DNA from: Streptomyces hyderabadensis
GTDB lineage: Bacteria; Actinomycetota; Actinomycetes; Streptomycetales; Streptomycetaceae
Direction of reading: 5' to 3'
NCBI RefSeq assembly: GCF_020404845.1
Contig: NZ_JAIOJZ010000006.1
Span: 124,001-188,000, forward strand
Length of the DNA stretch: 64,000 bases
Both the position numbers and the translations under genes were made by a program. Position 1 is the stretch's first letter. The number at the start of each line of letters is the position of its first letter. Shown one piece after another: positions 34,730-43,955 of the stretch. The notes below the pieces were generated by a model. That model saw nothing but the letters and a program-made list of their open reading frames with translations. It ran no database searches and was not told where the DNA came from.

Positions 34730-34898
34730 CGTCGTGTGCCGTCGGTCGGTAGCCGCCGACCGCGAGCCAGGGTTCTCCGGGGGCGGTGTCGCCCCTCCGT
34801 CGTTGTTCCCCTCGCGCGCTGCGCCCAGACGTACGCCGTGCGAAGGCCGCCGGCCGCGTGCACAGCCGACGACCTCCTACCTGTGAAATGGACGAATC

Positions 34899-35930
34899 AT
34901 GACGAGTCCAATCGAGATTGAGGGTGCTGAAGCCTCTTCCGTCTTGGACAAAGAGAGCGCGCCGCAGGGCGACGCCCCGAAGCCCAAGGAGCCGGAGGGG
35001 CGCAAGCCCGGCCAGTTGATGTGGGCGCGCTTCAAGCGCGACCGGGCCGGTGTGATCTCTGCCTTCATCGTCCTGTTCTTCTTCGTGATCGCCGCGGCGG
35101 CACCGCTGATCTCGAAGGTCTACGGCAAGGACCCGTACACGCTGTACGGGCAGGACAACCCGGACCTTCTGGACATGTTCACCATGCCCGCCGCGCCGTA
35201 CGGCGGTATCGGCGGCGACTTCTGGTTCGGCATCGAACCGGGTCTGGGCCGCGACGTGTTCACCCAGCTGCTGTACGGCATGCGCAACTCGATGGCCACC
35301 GCCCTTGCGGCGACCCTCATCATGACGGTCCTGGGCGTCCTGATCGGCCTGGCCGGCGGCTACTTCGGCGGGAAGATCGACTACTGGCTCGGCCGGATCA
35401 CCGACTTCTTCATGGCCCTGCCCAGCCAGCTCTTCTTCGTCGCCGCGATGCCCGTCATCACCACCGTGTTCGTCGCCCCGGACAAGGAGACGCCCACCTA
35501 CGTGCGCGCCTGCGCGATCATCATCGTGCTGTCCTTCCTGGGCTGGATGAGCATGGCCCGCATCGTCCGCGGTGCGACCATGTCGTTGCGTGACAGGGAG
35601 TTCATCGAGGCGGCACGCATCTCCGGTGCCTCGCCCTGGCGCATCCTCCGCAAGGAACTGCTGCCCAATATCGTCACTCCGACACTGGTACAGGCGACGC
35701 TGACGCTGCCGAGCACCATCCTCAGCATCGCGTTCCTGTCCTTCGTGGGCGTGGGATACGTCGAGCCCACGCCGGACTGGGGGCGGATGTTCGCCATCGG
35801 TGCCGACATCGTCGAGCAGGACCCGTACTACATGCTCTTCCCCGGAGTCGCCATGGTGATCTTCATCGTGGCCTTCAACCTCCTCGGCGACTCGGTGCGG
35901 GACGCCTTCGACCCCAAGGGGAACCGCTGA
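34899..35930 (+). CDS. bldKA: Oligopeptide ABC transporter permease BldKA (DppC type)
   Basis: This is a 343-residue permease with an acidic cytoplasmic N-terminus (about 45 residues), a first helix (VISAFIVLFFFVIAAAAPLI) and the BPD_transp_1 domain. The EAA loop is EFIEAARISGASPWRILRKE. It forms half of the membrane pore that imports oligopeptides. In S. coelicolor the BldK importer is needed for aerial growth because it takes up a signalling peptide. The gene order permease, binding protein, permease, two ATPases matches bldKABCDE. No strong ribosome site precedes ATG 34899. A four-codon ATG frame at 34888 ends in an ATGA overlap with this start, which could help initiation. Confidence 0.92.
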   Translation: MTSPIEIEGAEASSVLDKESAPQGDAPKPKEPEGRKPGQLMWARFKRDRAGVISAFIVLFFFVIAAAAPLISKVYGKDPYTLYGQDNPDLLDMFTMPAAPYGGIGGDFWFGIEPGLGRDVFTQLLYGMRNSMATALAATLIMTVLGVLIGLAGGYFGGKIDYWLGRITDFFMALPSQLFFVAAMPVITTVFVAPDKETPTYVRACAIIIVLSFLGWMSMARIVRGATMSLRDREFIEAARISGASPWRILRKELLPNIVTPTLVQATLTLPSTILSIAFLSFVGVGYVEPTPDWGRMFAIGADIVEQDPYYMLFPGVAMVIFIVAFNLLGDSVRDAFDPKGNR

Positions 35931-36043
35931 GGCCCAGGGGAAATCCCCCCACATCCTCGCCCCGGCCGGTTCGGTGCCGCTCAGCCCGGTCCCGGCCACG
36001 TACCAGCAGCGCTCACTACTCACAGGCAGGTGGATTCGTCCCT

Positions 36044-37846
36044 ATGAGCATTCTCCGTAACCGCACCGCGACGGCCGCGATAGTTGCGGTCGCCGCCGGC
36101 GCCCTCACCCTCACCGCCTGCGGTGGTGGCGACAGCGACAGCTCCGCCAAGGACAACAGCAAGAAGAAGGAAGACGCCAAGTCGCAGTCGAAGCCGGTGC
36201 AGATCGGCGACGCGCAGGCGTCCACCGGCCCGGCCCCCGAGGTCCCGGGCGCCAAGCCCGGCGGCACCATGACCGTGTACCAGACGGCGGACTTCTCCCA
36301 CCTGGACCCGGGCCAGATCTACGTCTCGGACGGCAAGCTGCTCAGCCGCCTCATCTTCCGCGGTCTGACCCAGTACAACGAGGACGAGAACGGCAACCTG
36401 ACCGTCGTGGGCGACCTCGCCACCGACGCGGGCAAGCAGTCCGACGGCGGCAAGACCTGGACGTACACCCTCAAGGACAACCTGAAGGACGCCAACGGCA
36501 ACCCGATCAACTCGGCGGACATCCGCCACACGATCGAGCGGATGTACTCCAGCTACATCACCGACGGTCCGACCTACCTGCAGCAGTGGCTGTCCGGCGA
36601 CGGCACCACCTACCGCGACGCCTACGAGGGTCCGGACAAGGGCAAGCACCTGCCCGACAACGTCCTGGAGACGCCGGACGACAAGACGATCGTCTTCCAC
36701 TTCAAGGTCGCCCGCCCCGACCTCCCGCAGATGCTGACCATGCCCGGTTACAGCGTCGTCCCGGAGGAGACGGACACCAAGGAGAAGTACGACAACGCGC
36801 CCGTCGCCGTCGGCCCGTACAAGATCGCCGACTTCAAGCCGGGCAAGTCCATGAAGCTGGTCAAGAACACCCAGTGGGACCCCAAGTCCGACTCGGTGCG
36901 CCACCAGTACGTCGACGGGTTCAACATCGAGATGAACCACGACGACGAGGACCAGACCAAGACCCTCCTCGCCGACCAGGGCGAGGCCAAGAACGCCATG
37001 ATGTTCACGGGTCAGGTCGCCACCACGCAGCTCCAGAAGGTGGTCGGCGACGAGGACGCGATGAAGAACCGCACGATCCAGGGCTACGCCCCGTACGTGT
37101 GGCAGCTGAACTTCAACATGGACCGCGTCAAGGACAAGAAGCTCCGTGACGCCATCACCCTGGCGCTGCCCTCCGACTCGGTCTTCAAGGCCGACGGCGG
37201 TGCCTACGGCGGCGAGGTCGCCAACTCGCTGATGTCGCCCACCACCCCGGGCTACGACGAGTCGTTCGACCCGTTCAACCGCGCCAAGAAGCCGAACGGC
37301 GACATCGAGGCCGCCAAGAAGCTGATCAAGGAAGGCGGCTTCGAGGGCAAGAGCCTCGTCTACGCCTACGCCAACACGCCTGAGCGGCAGAAGCAGGCCG
37401 TCCTGATCTCCACCGCGCTGGAGAAGATCGGTCTCGACATCCAGAAGAAGGAGATCGACTCCGCCACCTGGTACGAGCAGGTCGGCAAGGTCAAGAACGG
37501 TCTGGACCTCTACATGACCGGTTGGGGCCAGGACTGGCCGTCCGCCTCCACGGTCATCCCGCCGGTCTACGACGGCACGCAGATCCAGGACGGCGCGTCG
37601 AACTACTCGCACATCAACGACGAGCACGTCAACTCCGAGATCAAGCGCATCCAGCAGATCACGGACACGGCGGAGGCCACCAAGGCCTGGCACGACCTGA
37701 ACGAGTACATCTCCAAGGAAGTGAACCCGGCGGCCCCGATCTACTACACCAAGGTCTTCCAGATCTTCGGTTCGAACGTCGGCGGCATCCGCTACAGCTC
37801 TGACTCGAGCTACGTGGACGTGACCCGGGTCTTCCTGAAGAAGTAA
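36044..37846 (+). CDS. bldKB: Oligopeptide-binding lipoprotein BldKB
   Basis: This is a 600-residue family-5 solute-binding lipoprotein, the length I recall for BldKB. The signal peptide ends LTLTAC (lipobox with Cys26), followed by a Lys/Asp/Ser linker (about residues 30-50). Family features include KTWTYTLKDNLKDANGNPIN, ADIRHTIERMYSSY, FKVARPDLPQML, APVAVGPYKIADFKPG and YMTGWGQDWPSASTV. It captures extracellular peptides for BldKA/BldKC. AGGTGG lies about 12 bases before ATG 36044. A 14-bp hairpin after its stop may reduce expression of the downstream genes relative to this abundant component. Confidence 0.93.
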   Translation: MSILRNRTATAAIVAVAAGALTLTACGGGDSDSSAKDNSKKKEDAKSQSKPVQIGDAQASTGPAPEVPGAKPGGTMTVYQTADFSHLDPGQIYVSDGKLLSRLIFRGLTQYNEDENGNLTVVGDLATDAGKQSDGGKTWTYTLKDNLKDANGNPINSADIRHTIERMYSSYITDGPTYLQQWLSGDGTTYRDAYEGPDKGKHLPDNVLETPDDKTIVFHFKVARPDLPQMLTMPGYSVVPEETDTKEKYDNAPVAVGPYKIADFKPGKSMKLVKNTQWDPKSDSVRHQYVDGFNIEMNHDDEDQTKTLLADQGEAKNAMMFTGQVATTQLQKVVGDEDAMKNRTIQGYAPYVWQLNFNMDRVKDKKLRDAITLALPSDSVFKADGGAYGGEVANSLMSPTTPGYDESFDPFNRAKKPNGDIEAAKKLIKEGGFEGKSLVYAYANTPERQKQAVLISTALEKIGLDIQKKEIDSATWYEQVGKVKNGLDLYMTGWGQDWPSASTVIPPVYDGTQIQDGASNYSHINDEHVNSEIKRIQQITDTAEATKAWHDLNEYISKEVNPAAPIYYTKVFQIFGSNVGGIRYSSDSSYVDVTRVFLKK

Positions 37847-37863
37847 CCCGTCCGGCCGGGAAA

Positions 37864-37899
37864 CCGGTGGCGGGCGCGCTGCGGAGCGCCCGCCACCGG
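37864..37899 (+). terminator. Intra-operon hairpin between bldKB and bldKC
   Basis: A perfect 14-bp stem (37864-37877 with 37886-37899) closes an 8-base loop, 17 bases after the bldKB stop and 62 before bldKC. It could be a partial terminator or a 3'-end stabiliser for the binding-protein mRNA. Confidence 0.7.
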
Positions 37900-37960
37900 G
37901 CCCGGACCTCCTCCAGTCCTCCCCATTCCACTGCCGCAGTCCTGAGAGCAGCTGTCTGCC

Positions 37961-38938
37961 ATGCTTCAATTCCTCATTCGCCGGTCCTTCGGCGCGGTGC
38001 TGATCCTGGTGTTGATCAGTGCCTTCACCTTCTTCATGTTCTTCGCGATCCCGCAGGACCCGGCCATGCTGGCCTGTGGCAAGAACTGCACTCCGGACGC
38101 GCTGGAGATCATCCACAAGAACCTGGGCCTCGACAAGCCGGTCCCGGTGCAGTACTGGAACTTCCTGGTCGGCATCTTCGCCGGCCGTGACTTCGCCGTC
38201 GGCCACTGCGCGGCCCCCTGCTTCGGCGTCTCCTTCGCCAACAACCAGAACGTCTGGGACACGATCCTCGACCGCTTCCCGCTGACCGTCTCGCTGACCG
38301 TCGGCTCCCTGGTCGTCTTCCTGATCGTCGGCCTCGGTGCCGGCCTGCTGGCCGCCAGGAACCGCGGCACCTGGATCGACAAGGTGTTCAGCTCCGGCTC
38401 GCTCGTCGTCAGCTCCCTGCAGATCTACTTCCTCGGCCCGCTCGTCCTGCTCGCCCTCGTCTACAGCACCGGCTGGCTGGAGAAGCCCAAGTACGTGCCG
38501 ATCTCCGAGGACGTCGCCGGCTGGTTCGCCGGTCTGCTGATCCCCTGGATCGTCATGGCGACCATCTTCACCGCCAACTACACCCGTATGAGCCGGTCGT
38601 CGATGATCGAGCAACTACAGGAAGAGCACGTGAAGGCGGCCCGTGCCAAGGGCATGTCGGGCAACTACACCTTCTTCCGCTACGCCTGGCGCGGCTCGCT
38701 CGTCCCCATCGTCACCATCCTCGGCATCGACCTGTCCGCGCTGATGGGCGGCGGCATGGTGACCGAGATGACCTTCGGCCTCGCCGGGGTCGGCCGGCTC
38801 GCGCTGGACTCGGTCATCAACAAGGACCTGCCGATGCTGATGGGCGTCATGCTGGTCAGCGCCGCGCTCATCATCGTCTTCAACCTGATCGTGGACGCCC
38901 TGTACGCCGTCATCGACCCGCGCGTGCGCCTGTCCTAG
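37961..38938 (+). CDS. bldKC: Oligopeptide ABC transporter permease BldKC (DppB type)
   Basis: This is a 325-residue permease of the DppB class starting MLQFLIRRSFGAVLILVLIS. It has about six helices and the EAA loop EEHVKAARAKGMSGNYTFFR followed by YAWRGSLVPIVT. The first periplasmic loop contains four cysteines (LACGKNC, HCAAPC), an unusual feature that could form disulfides. It pairs with BldKA to form the peptide channel. It is separated from bldKB by a hairpin and followed 10 bases later by bldKD. Confidence 0.92.
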   Translation: MLQFLIRRSFGAVLILVLISAFTFFMFFAIPQDPAMLACGKNCTPDALEIIHKNLGLDKPVPVQYWNFLVGIFAGRDFAVGHCAAPCFGVSFANNQNVWDTILDRFPLTVSLTVGSLVVFLIVGLGAGLLAARNRGTWIDKVFSSGSLVVSSLQIYFLGPLVLLALVYSTGWLEKPKYVPISEDVAGWFAGLLIPWIVMATIFTANYTRMSRSSMIEQLQEEHVKAARAKGMSGNYTFFRYAWRGSLVPIVTILGIDLSALMGGGMVTEMTFGLAGVGRLALDSVINKDLPMLMGVMLVSAALIIVFNLIVDALYAVIDPRVRLS

Positions 38939-38948
38939 GAGAACCACC

Positions 38949-40010
38949 GTGACCACTCAGACCAAGCCCGAAGCGGCCCCGGCCGCCGCCGCGGGGGACG
39001 CGTTTCTCTCGGTGCGCGACCTCAAGGTCCACTTCTCCACCGAGGGCGGCGTCGTCAAGGCGGTGGACGGACTCTCCTTCGACCTGGCACGGGGCAAGAC
39101 CCTCGGCATCGTGGGCGAGTCCGGCTCCGGCAAGTCGGTGACCAACCTGGCCGTCCTCGGCCTGCACGACCGCCGCAAGACCGCGATCGACGGCTCGATC
39201 ACCCTGGACGGCCAGGAGCTGACCGACGCCAGCGAGAAGCAGCTGGAGAAGCTGCGCGGCAAGAAGATGGCGATGATCTTCCAGGACGCGCTGACCGCGC
39301 TGTCGCCGTACTACACGGTCGGCCGGCAGATCGCTGAGCCGTTCATGAAGCACAACGGCGCGTCCAAGAAGGACGCCCGGATGCGCGCCATCGACCTGCT
39401 GCAGAAGGTCGGCATCCCGCACCCGCAGAAGCGGGTCGACGACTACCCGCACCAGTTCTCCGGCGGTATGCGCCAGCGCGCCATGATCGCGATGGCCCTG
39501 TCGTGCAACCCGGACCTGCTCATCGCGGACGAGCCCACCACGGCGCTCGACGTGACCGTCCAGGCGCAGATCCTCGACCTGCTCAAGGACCTCCAGCAGG
39601 AGTTCGGCTCCGCGATCATCATGATCACCCACGACCTGGGCGTGGTCGGCAACATGGCCGACGACATCATGGTCATGTACGCGGGCCGGGCCGTGGAGCG
39701 CGGCACGGTGCGTGAGGTGCTCAAGTCCCCGCAGCACCCGTACACCTGGGGCCTGCTCAGCTCGATGCCGAACCTCACCTCCGACGTCGACGAGCCGCTG
39801 ATGCCGATCCCGGGATCGCCGCCCTCGCTGCTGAACCCGCCCTCCGGGTGCGCGTTCCACCCGCGGTGCGGCTTCACCGACCTGGTCTCCGGCGAGCGCT
39901 GCTCGGGTGAGCGTCCGACGCTCCCCGGCGGCCGCGCCGCCGCCTGCCACCTGACGGGCGACCAGCGGCAGCAGGTGTTCATCGAGAAGATTCAGCCCCG
40001 GCTGGGCTGA
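38949..40010 (+). CDS. bldKD: Oligopeptide ABC transporter ATPase BldKD (OppD type)
   Basis: This is a 353-residue ATPase. Walker A is [10 protein letters not shown] (about residues 56-65), the signature [14 protein letters not shown], Walker [14 protein letters not shown], and the switch His MITHDLG. The C-terminal oligopeptide/dipeptide extension ([23 protein letters not shown]) has the cysteine pattern of OppD proteins that can bind a [4Fe-4S] cluster. It powers peptide import at the inner membrane face. GTG 38949 has AGGAG 8 bases upstream; the permease stop is 10 bases before it. Confidence 0.94.
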   Translation: MTTQTKPEAAPAAAAGDAFLSVRDLKVHFSTEGGVVKAVDGLSFDLARGKTLGIVGESGSGKSVTNLAVLGLHDRRKTAIDGSITLDGQELTDASEKQLEKLRGKKMAMIFQDALTALSPYYTVGRQIAEPFMKHNGASKKDARMRAIDLLQKVGIPHPQKRVDDYPHQFSGGMRQRAMIAMALSCNPDLLIADEPTTALDVTVQAQILDLLKDLQQEFGSAIIMITHDLGVVGNMADDIMVMYAGRAVERGTVREVLKSPQHPYTWGLLSSMPNLTSDVDEPLMPIPGSPPSLLNPPSGCAFHPRCGFTDLVSGERCSGERPTLPGGRAAACHLTGDQRQQVFIEKIQPRLG

Positions 40011-40037
40011 GCGGAAACCGGCGACTGGGGCATCACC

Positions 40038-41183
40038 ATGAGCGACAACACCAAGACCACCACAGCGGTGGCCGACGACTTCCCGCAGCAGCGGGACGGC
40101 GACACCGCGCCGCTTCTCAAGGTCAGCGGCCTGGCGAAGCACTTCCCGATCAAGGGCGGCTTCCCGATCAAGCGCACCGTCGGCCACGTCAAGGCCGTGG
40201 ACGGCGTCGACTTCGAGGTCTACCCGGGCGAGAGCCTCGGCCTCGTCGGCGAGTCCGGCTGCGGCAAGTCGACCACCGGCCGGCTGCTGACCCGGCTGTA
40301 CGAGCCGACGCAGGGCACGATCGAGTACCGGGGCAAGGACATCACCCGGGCCAACCGGCGGGAACTGGCGCCGATCCGGTCCGAGATCCAGATGATCTTC
40401 CAGGACCCGTACGCGTCCCTGAACCCGCGGCAGACCGTCGGCACGATCATCTCGGGCCCGATGGAGATCAACGGGATCAACCCGCCCGGCGGCCGGGAGA
40501 AGCGCGTCCGGGAGCTGCTGGAGATCGTCGGTCTCAACCCGGAGCACTACAACCGCTTCCCGCACGAGTTCTCCGGAGGCCAGCGGCAGCGCATCGGGGT
40601 GGCGCGCGCCGTCGCGCTGCAGCCGAAGCTCATCGTCGCCGACGAGCCGGTCTCCGCGCTCGACGTGTCGATCCAGGCCCAGGTGGTGAACCTGCTGCAG
40701 GAGGTGCAGCGGGAGATGGGCATCGCGTTCGTCTTCATCGCCCACGACCTGGCCGTCGTGCGGCACTTCTCGCAGCGCGTCGCGGTGATGTACCTGGGCA
40801 AGATCGTGGAGATCGCGGACCGCGACTCGCTCTACAACCGCCCCCGCCACCCGTACACGCACGCCCTGCTGTCGGCCGTGCCCGAGGCGGACCTCGACGC
40901 CGACAAGAAGGAGCGGATCCGGCTGGAGGGCGACGTGCCCTCGCCGATCTCGCCGCCCTCCGGCTGCCGGTTCCGCACCCGGTGCTGGAAGGCACAGGAC
41001 AAGTGCGCGACCGAGGAGCCGCCGCTCGTGCAGCTCTCCGGCAGCCGTGAGGGTCACCTGACGGCCTGCCACTTCCCGGAGGCGGGCTCGACGGAGGCCA
41101 GGGCCGAGGACATCGTCATGGACCCGGGCCTGAAGGCGATGGAGGACGACGCCGACGGCGGCGCGGCCGTCTCCAAGGGCTGA
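40038..41183 (+). CDS. bldKE: Oligopeptide ABC transporter ATPase BldKE (OppF type)
   Basis: This is a 381-residue ATPase and heterodimer partner of BldKD. Walker A is [11 protein letters not shown], the signature [14 protein letters not shown], Walker [13 protein letters not shown], and the switch FIAHDL. The extension [15 protein letters not shown] is typical of OppF. A variable Thr-rich N-terminus (about 25 residues) and an acidic tail ([14 protein letters not shown]) flank the core. It starts 27 bases after bldKD and is followed by a strong terminator, so the bldK operon ends here. Confidence 0.94.
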   Translation: MSDNTKTTTAVADDFPQQRDGDTAPLLKVSGLAKHFPIKGGFPIKRTVGHVKAVDGVDFEVYPGESLGLVGESGCGKSTTGRLLTRLYEPTQGTIEYRGKDITRANRRELAPIRSEIQMIFQDPYASLNPRQTVGTIISGPMEINGINPPGGREKRVRELLEIVGLNPEHYNRFPHEFSGGQRQRIGVARAVALQPKLIVADEPVSALDVSIQAQVVNLLQEVQREMGIAFVFIAHDLAVVRHFSQRVAVMYLGKIVEIADRDSLYNRPRHPYTHALLSAVPEADLDADKKERIRLEGDVPSPISPPSGCRFRTRCWKAQDKCATEEPPLVQLSGSREGHLTACHFPEAGSTEARAEDIVMDPGLKAMEDDADGGAAVSKG

Positions 41184-41205
41184 CCGGCACACACAGGCGG
41201 CCGGC

Positions 41206-41246
41206 GAGGGGCGGCGGCGGGAGGAGGACTCCCGCCGCCGCCCCTC
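41206..41246 (+). terminator. Terminator of the bldK operon
   Basis: A perfect 17-bp stem (41206-41222 with 41230-41246) closes a 7-base loop, 22 bases after the bldKE stop. The arms are almost entirely G and C. Confidence 0.88.
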
Positions 41247-41387
41247 GGCATGCCGCACACCCCCCTGCACCCGTCCGGAGGACACCGGCAACCCGTATGG
41301 CCCGGACGAGTGTGCGCCCCCGAGTACGCCCCTTGAGGCTGGACCGGAACGGACCAGCGGACGAGTCAGGGCACGAGGAGGCACTCC

Positions 41388-43022
41388 ATGCGCGGAGCCA
41401 CGCACGCCAAATGGGCCGCTTGCGCGGCGGCGGTAGTCCTCGCGGCGACGGCCTGCGGCGGCGGGGGCGGGGACGGGGGCAGCGGCGGGGACGGCGGCGG
41501 CGTGCTCAGCTCCTCCTGGGGCGACCCGCAGAACCCGCTGGAGCCGGCCAACACCAACGAGGTGCAGGGCGGCAAGGTCCTCGACATGATCTTCCGGGGG
41601 CTGAAGAAGTACGACCCGAAGACCGGCGAGGCCAAGGACATGCTCGCCGAGAAGATCGAGACCTCCGACTCGCAGAACTTCACCGTGACCGTCAAGGACG
41701 GCTGGACCTTCTCCAACGGCGAGAAGGTCACCGCCCAGTCCTTCGTCGACGCCTGGAACTACGGCGCGAGCCTGAAGAACAACCAGCGCAACGCGTACTT
41801 CTTCGCGTACATCGACGGCTACGACAAGGTGCACCCCGAGAGCGGCTCGCAGAGCGCCGACACGCTCTCCGGGCTGAAGGTGACCGGCCCGCGGACCTTC
41901 ACCGTCAAGCTCAACCAGAAGTTCTCCAGCTTCCCCGACACCCTCGGCTACGCCGCCTTCGCACCGCTGCCCAAGGCGTTCTTCGACGACCACGACGCCT
42001 GGCTGAAGAAGCCGGTCGGCAACGGCCCCTACCAGGTCGACAACTACACCCGCGGCTCCCAGATGTCCCTGCGCAAGTGGGACGACTACCCCGGCCCGGA
42101 CAAGGCGCAGAACGGCGGTGTGGACCTCAAGGTCTACACCGACAACAACACCGCCTACACCGACCTGATCGCGGGCAACCTCGACCTCGTCGACGACGTC
42201 CCGGCCTCCCAGCTCAAGAACGTCAAGAACGACCTCGGCGACCGGTACATCAACACCCCGGCCGGCATCATCCAGACCCTCGCCTTCCCGTTCTACGACA
42301 ACGACTGGAACAAGTCCGGTTCGGAGAAGGTCCGCAAGGGCCTGTCCATGGCGATCGACCGCAAGCAGATCACCGACACGATCTTCCAGAACACCCGCAC
42401 CCCGGCCACCGACTGGACCTCGCCGGTGCTCGGCGAGGACGGCGGCTACAAGCCGGGCCTGTGCGGGGACGCCTGCGAGTACAACGCCGAGGAGGCCAAG
42501 AAGCTGGTCAAGGAGGGCGGCGGGCTCCCCGGCGGCCAGGTCAAGATCACGTACAACGCCGACACCGGCTCCCACAAGCAGTGGGTCGACGCGGTCTGCA
42601 ACTCCATCAACAACGCCCTGGACAACGACCGCGCGTGCGCCGGGAACCCGGTCGGCACCTTCGCCGACTTCCGCAACCAGATCACCGACAAGAAGATGAG
42701 CGGCCCCTTCCGCGCCGGCTGGCAGATGGACTACCCGCTCATCCAGAACTTCCTCCAGCCGCTCTACTACACCAACGCCTCCTCCAACGACGGCAAGTGG
42801 TCCAACGAGGAGTTCGACGGGCTCGTCGACAAGGCCAACGGGCAGACCGACACCGCAGAGGCCGTCAAGACCTTCCAGCAGGCCGAGGAGGTCGTCCGCG
42901 ACAACATGGCGGCCATCCCGCTCTGGTACCAGAACGGCAGCGCCGGCTACTCGGACCGGCTCTCCGACGTCGAGCTGAACCCGTTCAGCGTCCCGGTCTA
43001 CAACGAGATCAAGGTCGGCTGA
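41388..43022 (+). CDS. Oligopeptide-binding lipoprotein, second opp operon
   Basis: This is a 544-residue family-5 binding protein. The signal peptide MRGATHAKWAACAAAVVLAA ends in ATAC before a Gly/Asp-rich linker, making it a lipoprotein. Core motifs include EVQGGKVLDMIFRGLKKYDP, DGWTFSNGEKVTAQSFVDAW, VGNGPYQVDNYTRG, VRKGLSMAIDRKQI and GWQMDYPLIQNFLQPLYYTN, which is typical of OppA-type peptide binding. It heads a complete importer (this gene, two permeases, two ATPases) placed right after bldK. GAGGAGG lies 9 bases before ATG 41388. The start region is copied in the small ORF upstream of bldKA. Confidence 0.92.
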   Translation: MRGATHAKWAACAAAVVLAATACGGGGGDGGSGGDGGGVLSSSWGDPQNPLEPANTNEVQGGKVLDMIFRGLKKYDPKTGEAKDMLAEKIETSDSQNFTVTVKDGWTFSNGEKVTAQSFVDAWNYGASLKNNQRNAYFFAYIDGYDKVHPESGSQSADTLSGLKVTGPRTFTVKLNQKFSSFPDTLGYAAFAPLPKAFFDDHDAWLKKPVGNGPYQVDNYTRGSQMSLRKWDDYPGPDKAQNGGVDLKVYTDNNTAYTDLIAGNLDLVDDVPASQLKNVKNDLGDRYINTPAGIIQTLAFPFYDNDWNKSGSEKVRKGLSMAIDRKQITDTIFQNTRTPATDWTSPVLGEDGGYKPGLCGDACEYNAEEAKKLVKEGGGLPGGQVKITYNADTGSHKQWVDAVCNSINNALDNDRACAGNPVGTFADFRNQITDKKMSGPFRAGWQMDYPLIQNFLQPLYYTNASSNDGKWSNEEFDGLVDKANGQTDTAEAVKTFQQAEEVVRDNMAAIPLWYQNGSAGYSDRLSDVELNPFSVPVYNEIKVG

Positions 43023-43031
43023 GGGGGCGCC

Positions 43032-43955
43032 ATGGGACGCTATGTCGTCCGGCGGCTGCTCCAGATGATCCCGGTCTTCATCGGGGCCACGCTGCTGATC
43101 TTCCTCATGGTCAACGTGATGGGCGACCCCATTGCGGGCCTGTGCGGCGACCGGGAGTGCGACCCGGCGACGGCCGCGCAACTGCGGCACGAGTTCGGCC
43201 TCGACCAGCCCGTGTGGCAGCAGTACGCCACCTACATGGGCAACGTCTTCACCGGCGACTTCGGCACCGCCTTCAACGGCCAGCCGGTCACCGAGCTGAT
43301 GGGGACGGCCTTCCCGGTCACCATCCGGCTGACCATCGTCGCGATCCTCTTCGAGATCGTCGTCGGCATCATCCTCGGCGTCGTCACCGGCCTGCGCCGC
43401 GGCCGTCCCGTCGACACCGGGGTGCTGCTGCTGACCCTCGTCGTCATCTCCGTGCCCACCTTCGTCACCGGTCTGCTGCTCCAGCTGCTGCTCGGCGTCA
43501 AGTGGGGCTGGATCGACCCGGCCGTCTCCTCCGAGGCGGCCTTCGGCGAGCTGATCGTGCCCGGACTGGTCCTCGCCTCGGTCTCGCTGGCCTACGTCAC
43601 CCGGCTGACCCGCACCTCCATCGCGGAGAACCGGCGCTCCGACTACGTGCGCACCGCCATCGCCAAGGGGCTGCCCCGCCACCGGGTCATCACCCGGCAC
43701 CTGCTGCGCAACTCCCTCATCCCGGTGGTCACCTTCATCGGCACCGACATCGGGGCGCTGATGGGCGGCGCCATCGTCACCGAGCGGATCTTCAACATCC
43801 ACGGCGTCGGCTACCAGCTCTACCAGGGCATCCTGCGCCAGAACACCCAGACCGTGGTCGGCTTCGTCACCGTCCTGGTCCTCGTCTTCCTCGTCGCCAA
43901 CCTCGTCGTCGACCTCCTGTACGCCGTACTCGACCCGAGGATCCGCTATGCCTGA
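43032..43955 (+). CDS. Oligopeptide ABC transporter permease (OppB type)
   Basis: This is a 307-residue permease starting MGRYVVRRLLQMIPVFIGAT, with six helices. It has the typical OppB first-loop segment ending FGLDQPVWQQYATYMGNV and GDFGTAFNGQPV, and the EAA loop SDYVRTAIAKGLPRHRVITR. It begins 9 bases after the binding-protein gene and overlaps the next permease gene by 8 bases, showing tight co-translation. It imports peptides delivered by the preceding lipoprotein. Confidence 0.94.
   Translation: MGRYVVRRLLQMIPVFIGATLLIFLMVNVMGDPIAGLCGDRECDPATAAQLRHEFGLDQPVWQQYATYMGNVFTGDFGTAFNGQPVTELMGTAFPVTIRLTIVAILFEIVVGIILGVVTGLRRGRPVDTGVLLLTLVVISVPTFVTGLLLQLLLGVKWGWIDPAVSSEAAFGELIVPGLVLASVSLAYVTRLTRTSIAENRRSDYVRTAIAKGLPRHRVITRHLLRNSLIPVVTFIGTDIGALMGGAIVTERIFNIHGVGYQLYQGILRQNTQTVVGFVTVLVLVFLVANLVVDLLYAVLDPRIRYA

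Noticed and set aside
36020..38614. A long minus-strand frame opposite bldKB and bldKC
   Set aside because: It has repetitive Val/Asp/Gly/Leu composition typical of an antisense shadow and no ribosome site.
38910..43802. A very long open frame (over 1600 codons) on the minus strand opposite bldKD, bldKE and the second opp genes
   Set aside because: High third-position GC removes stops on the opposite strand. The plus-strand genes have full domain structure and ribosome sites, and the antisense translation is Gly/Val/Arg/Asp-rich with no domain.
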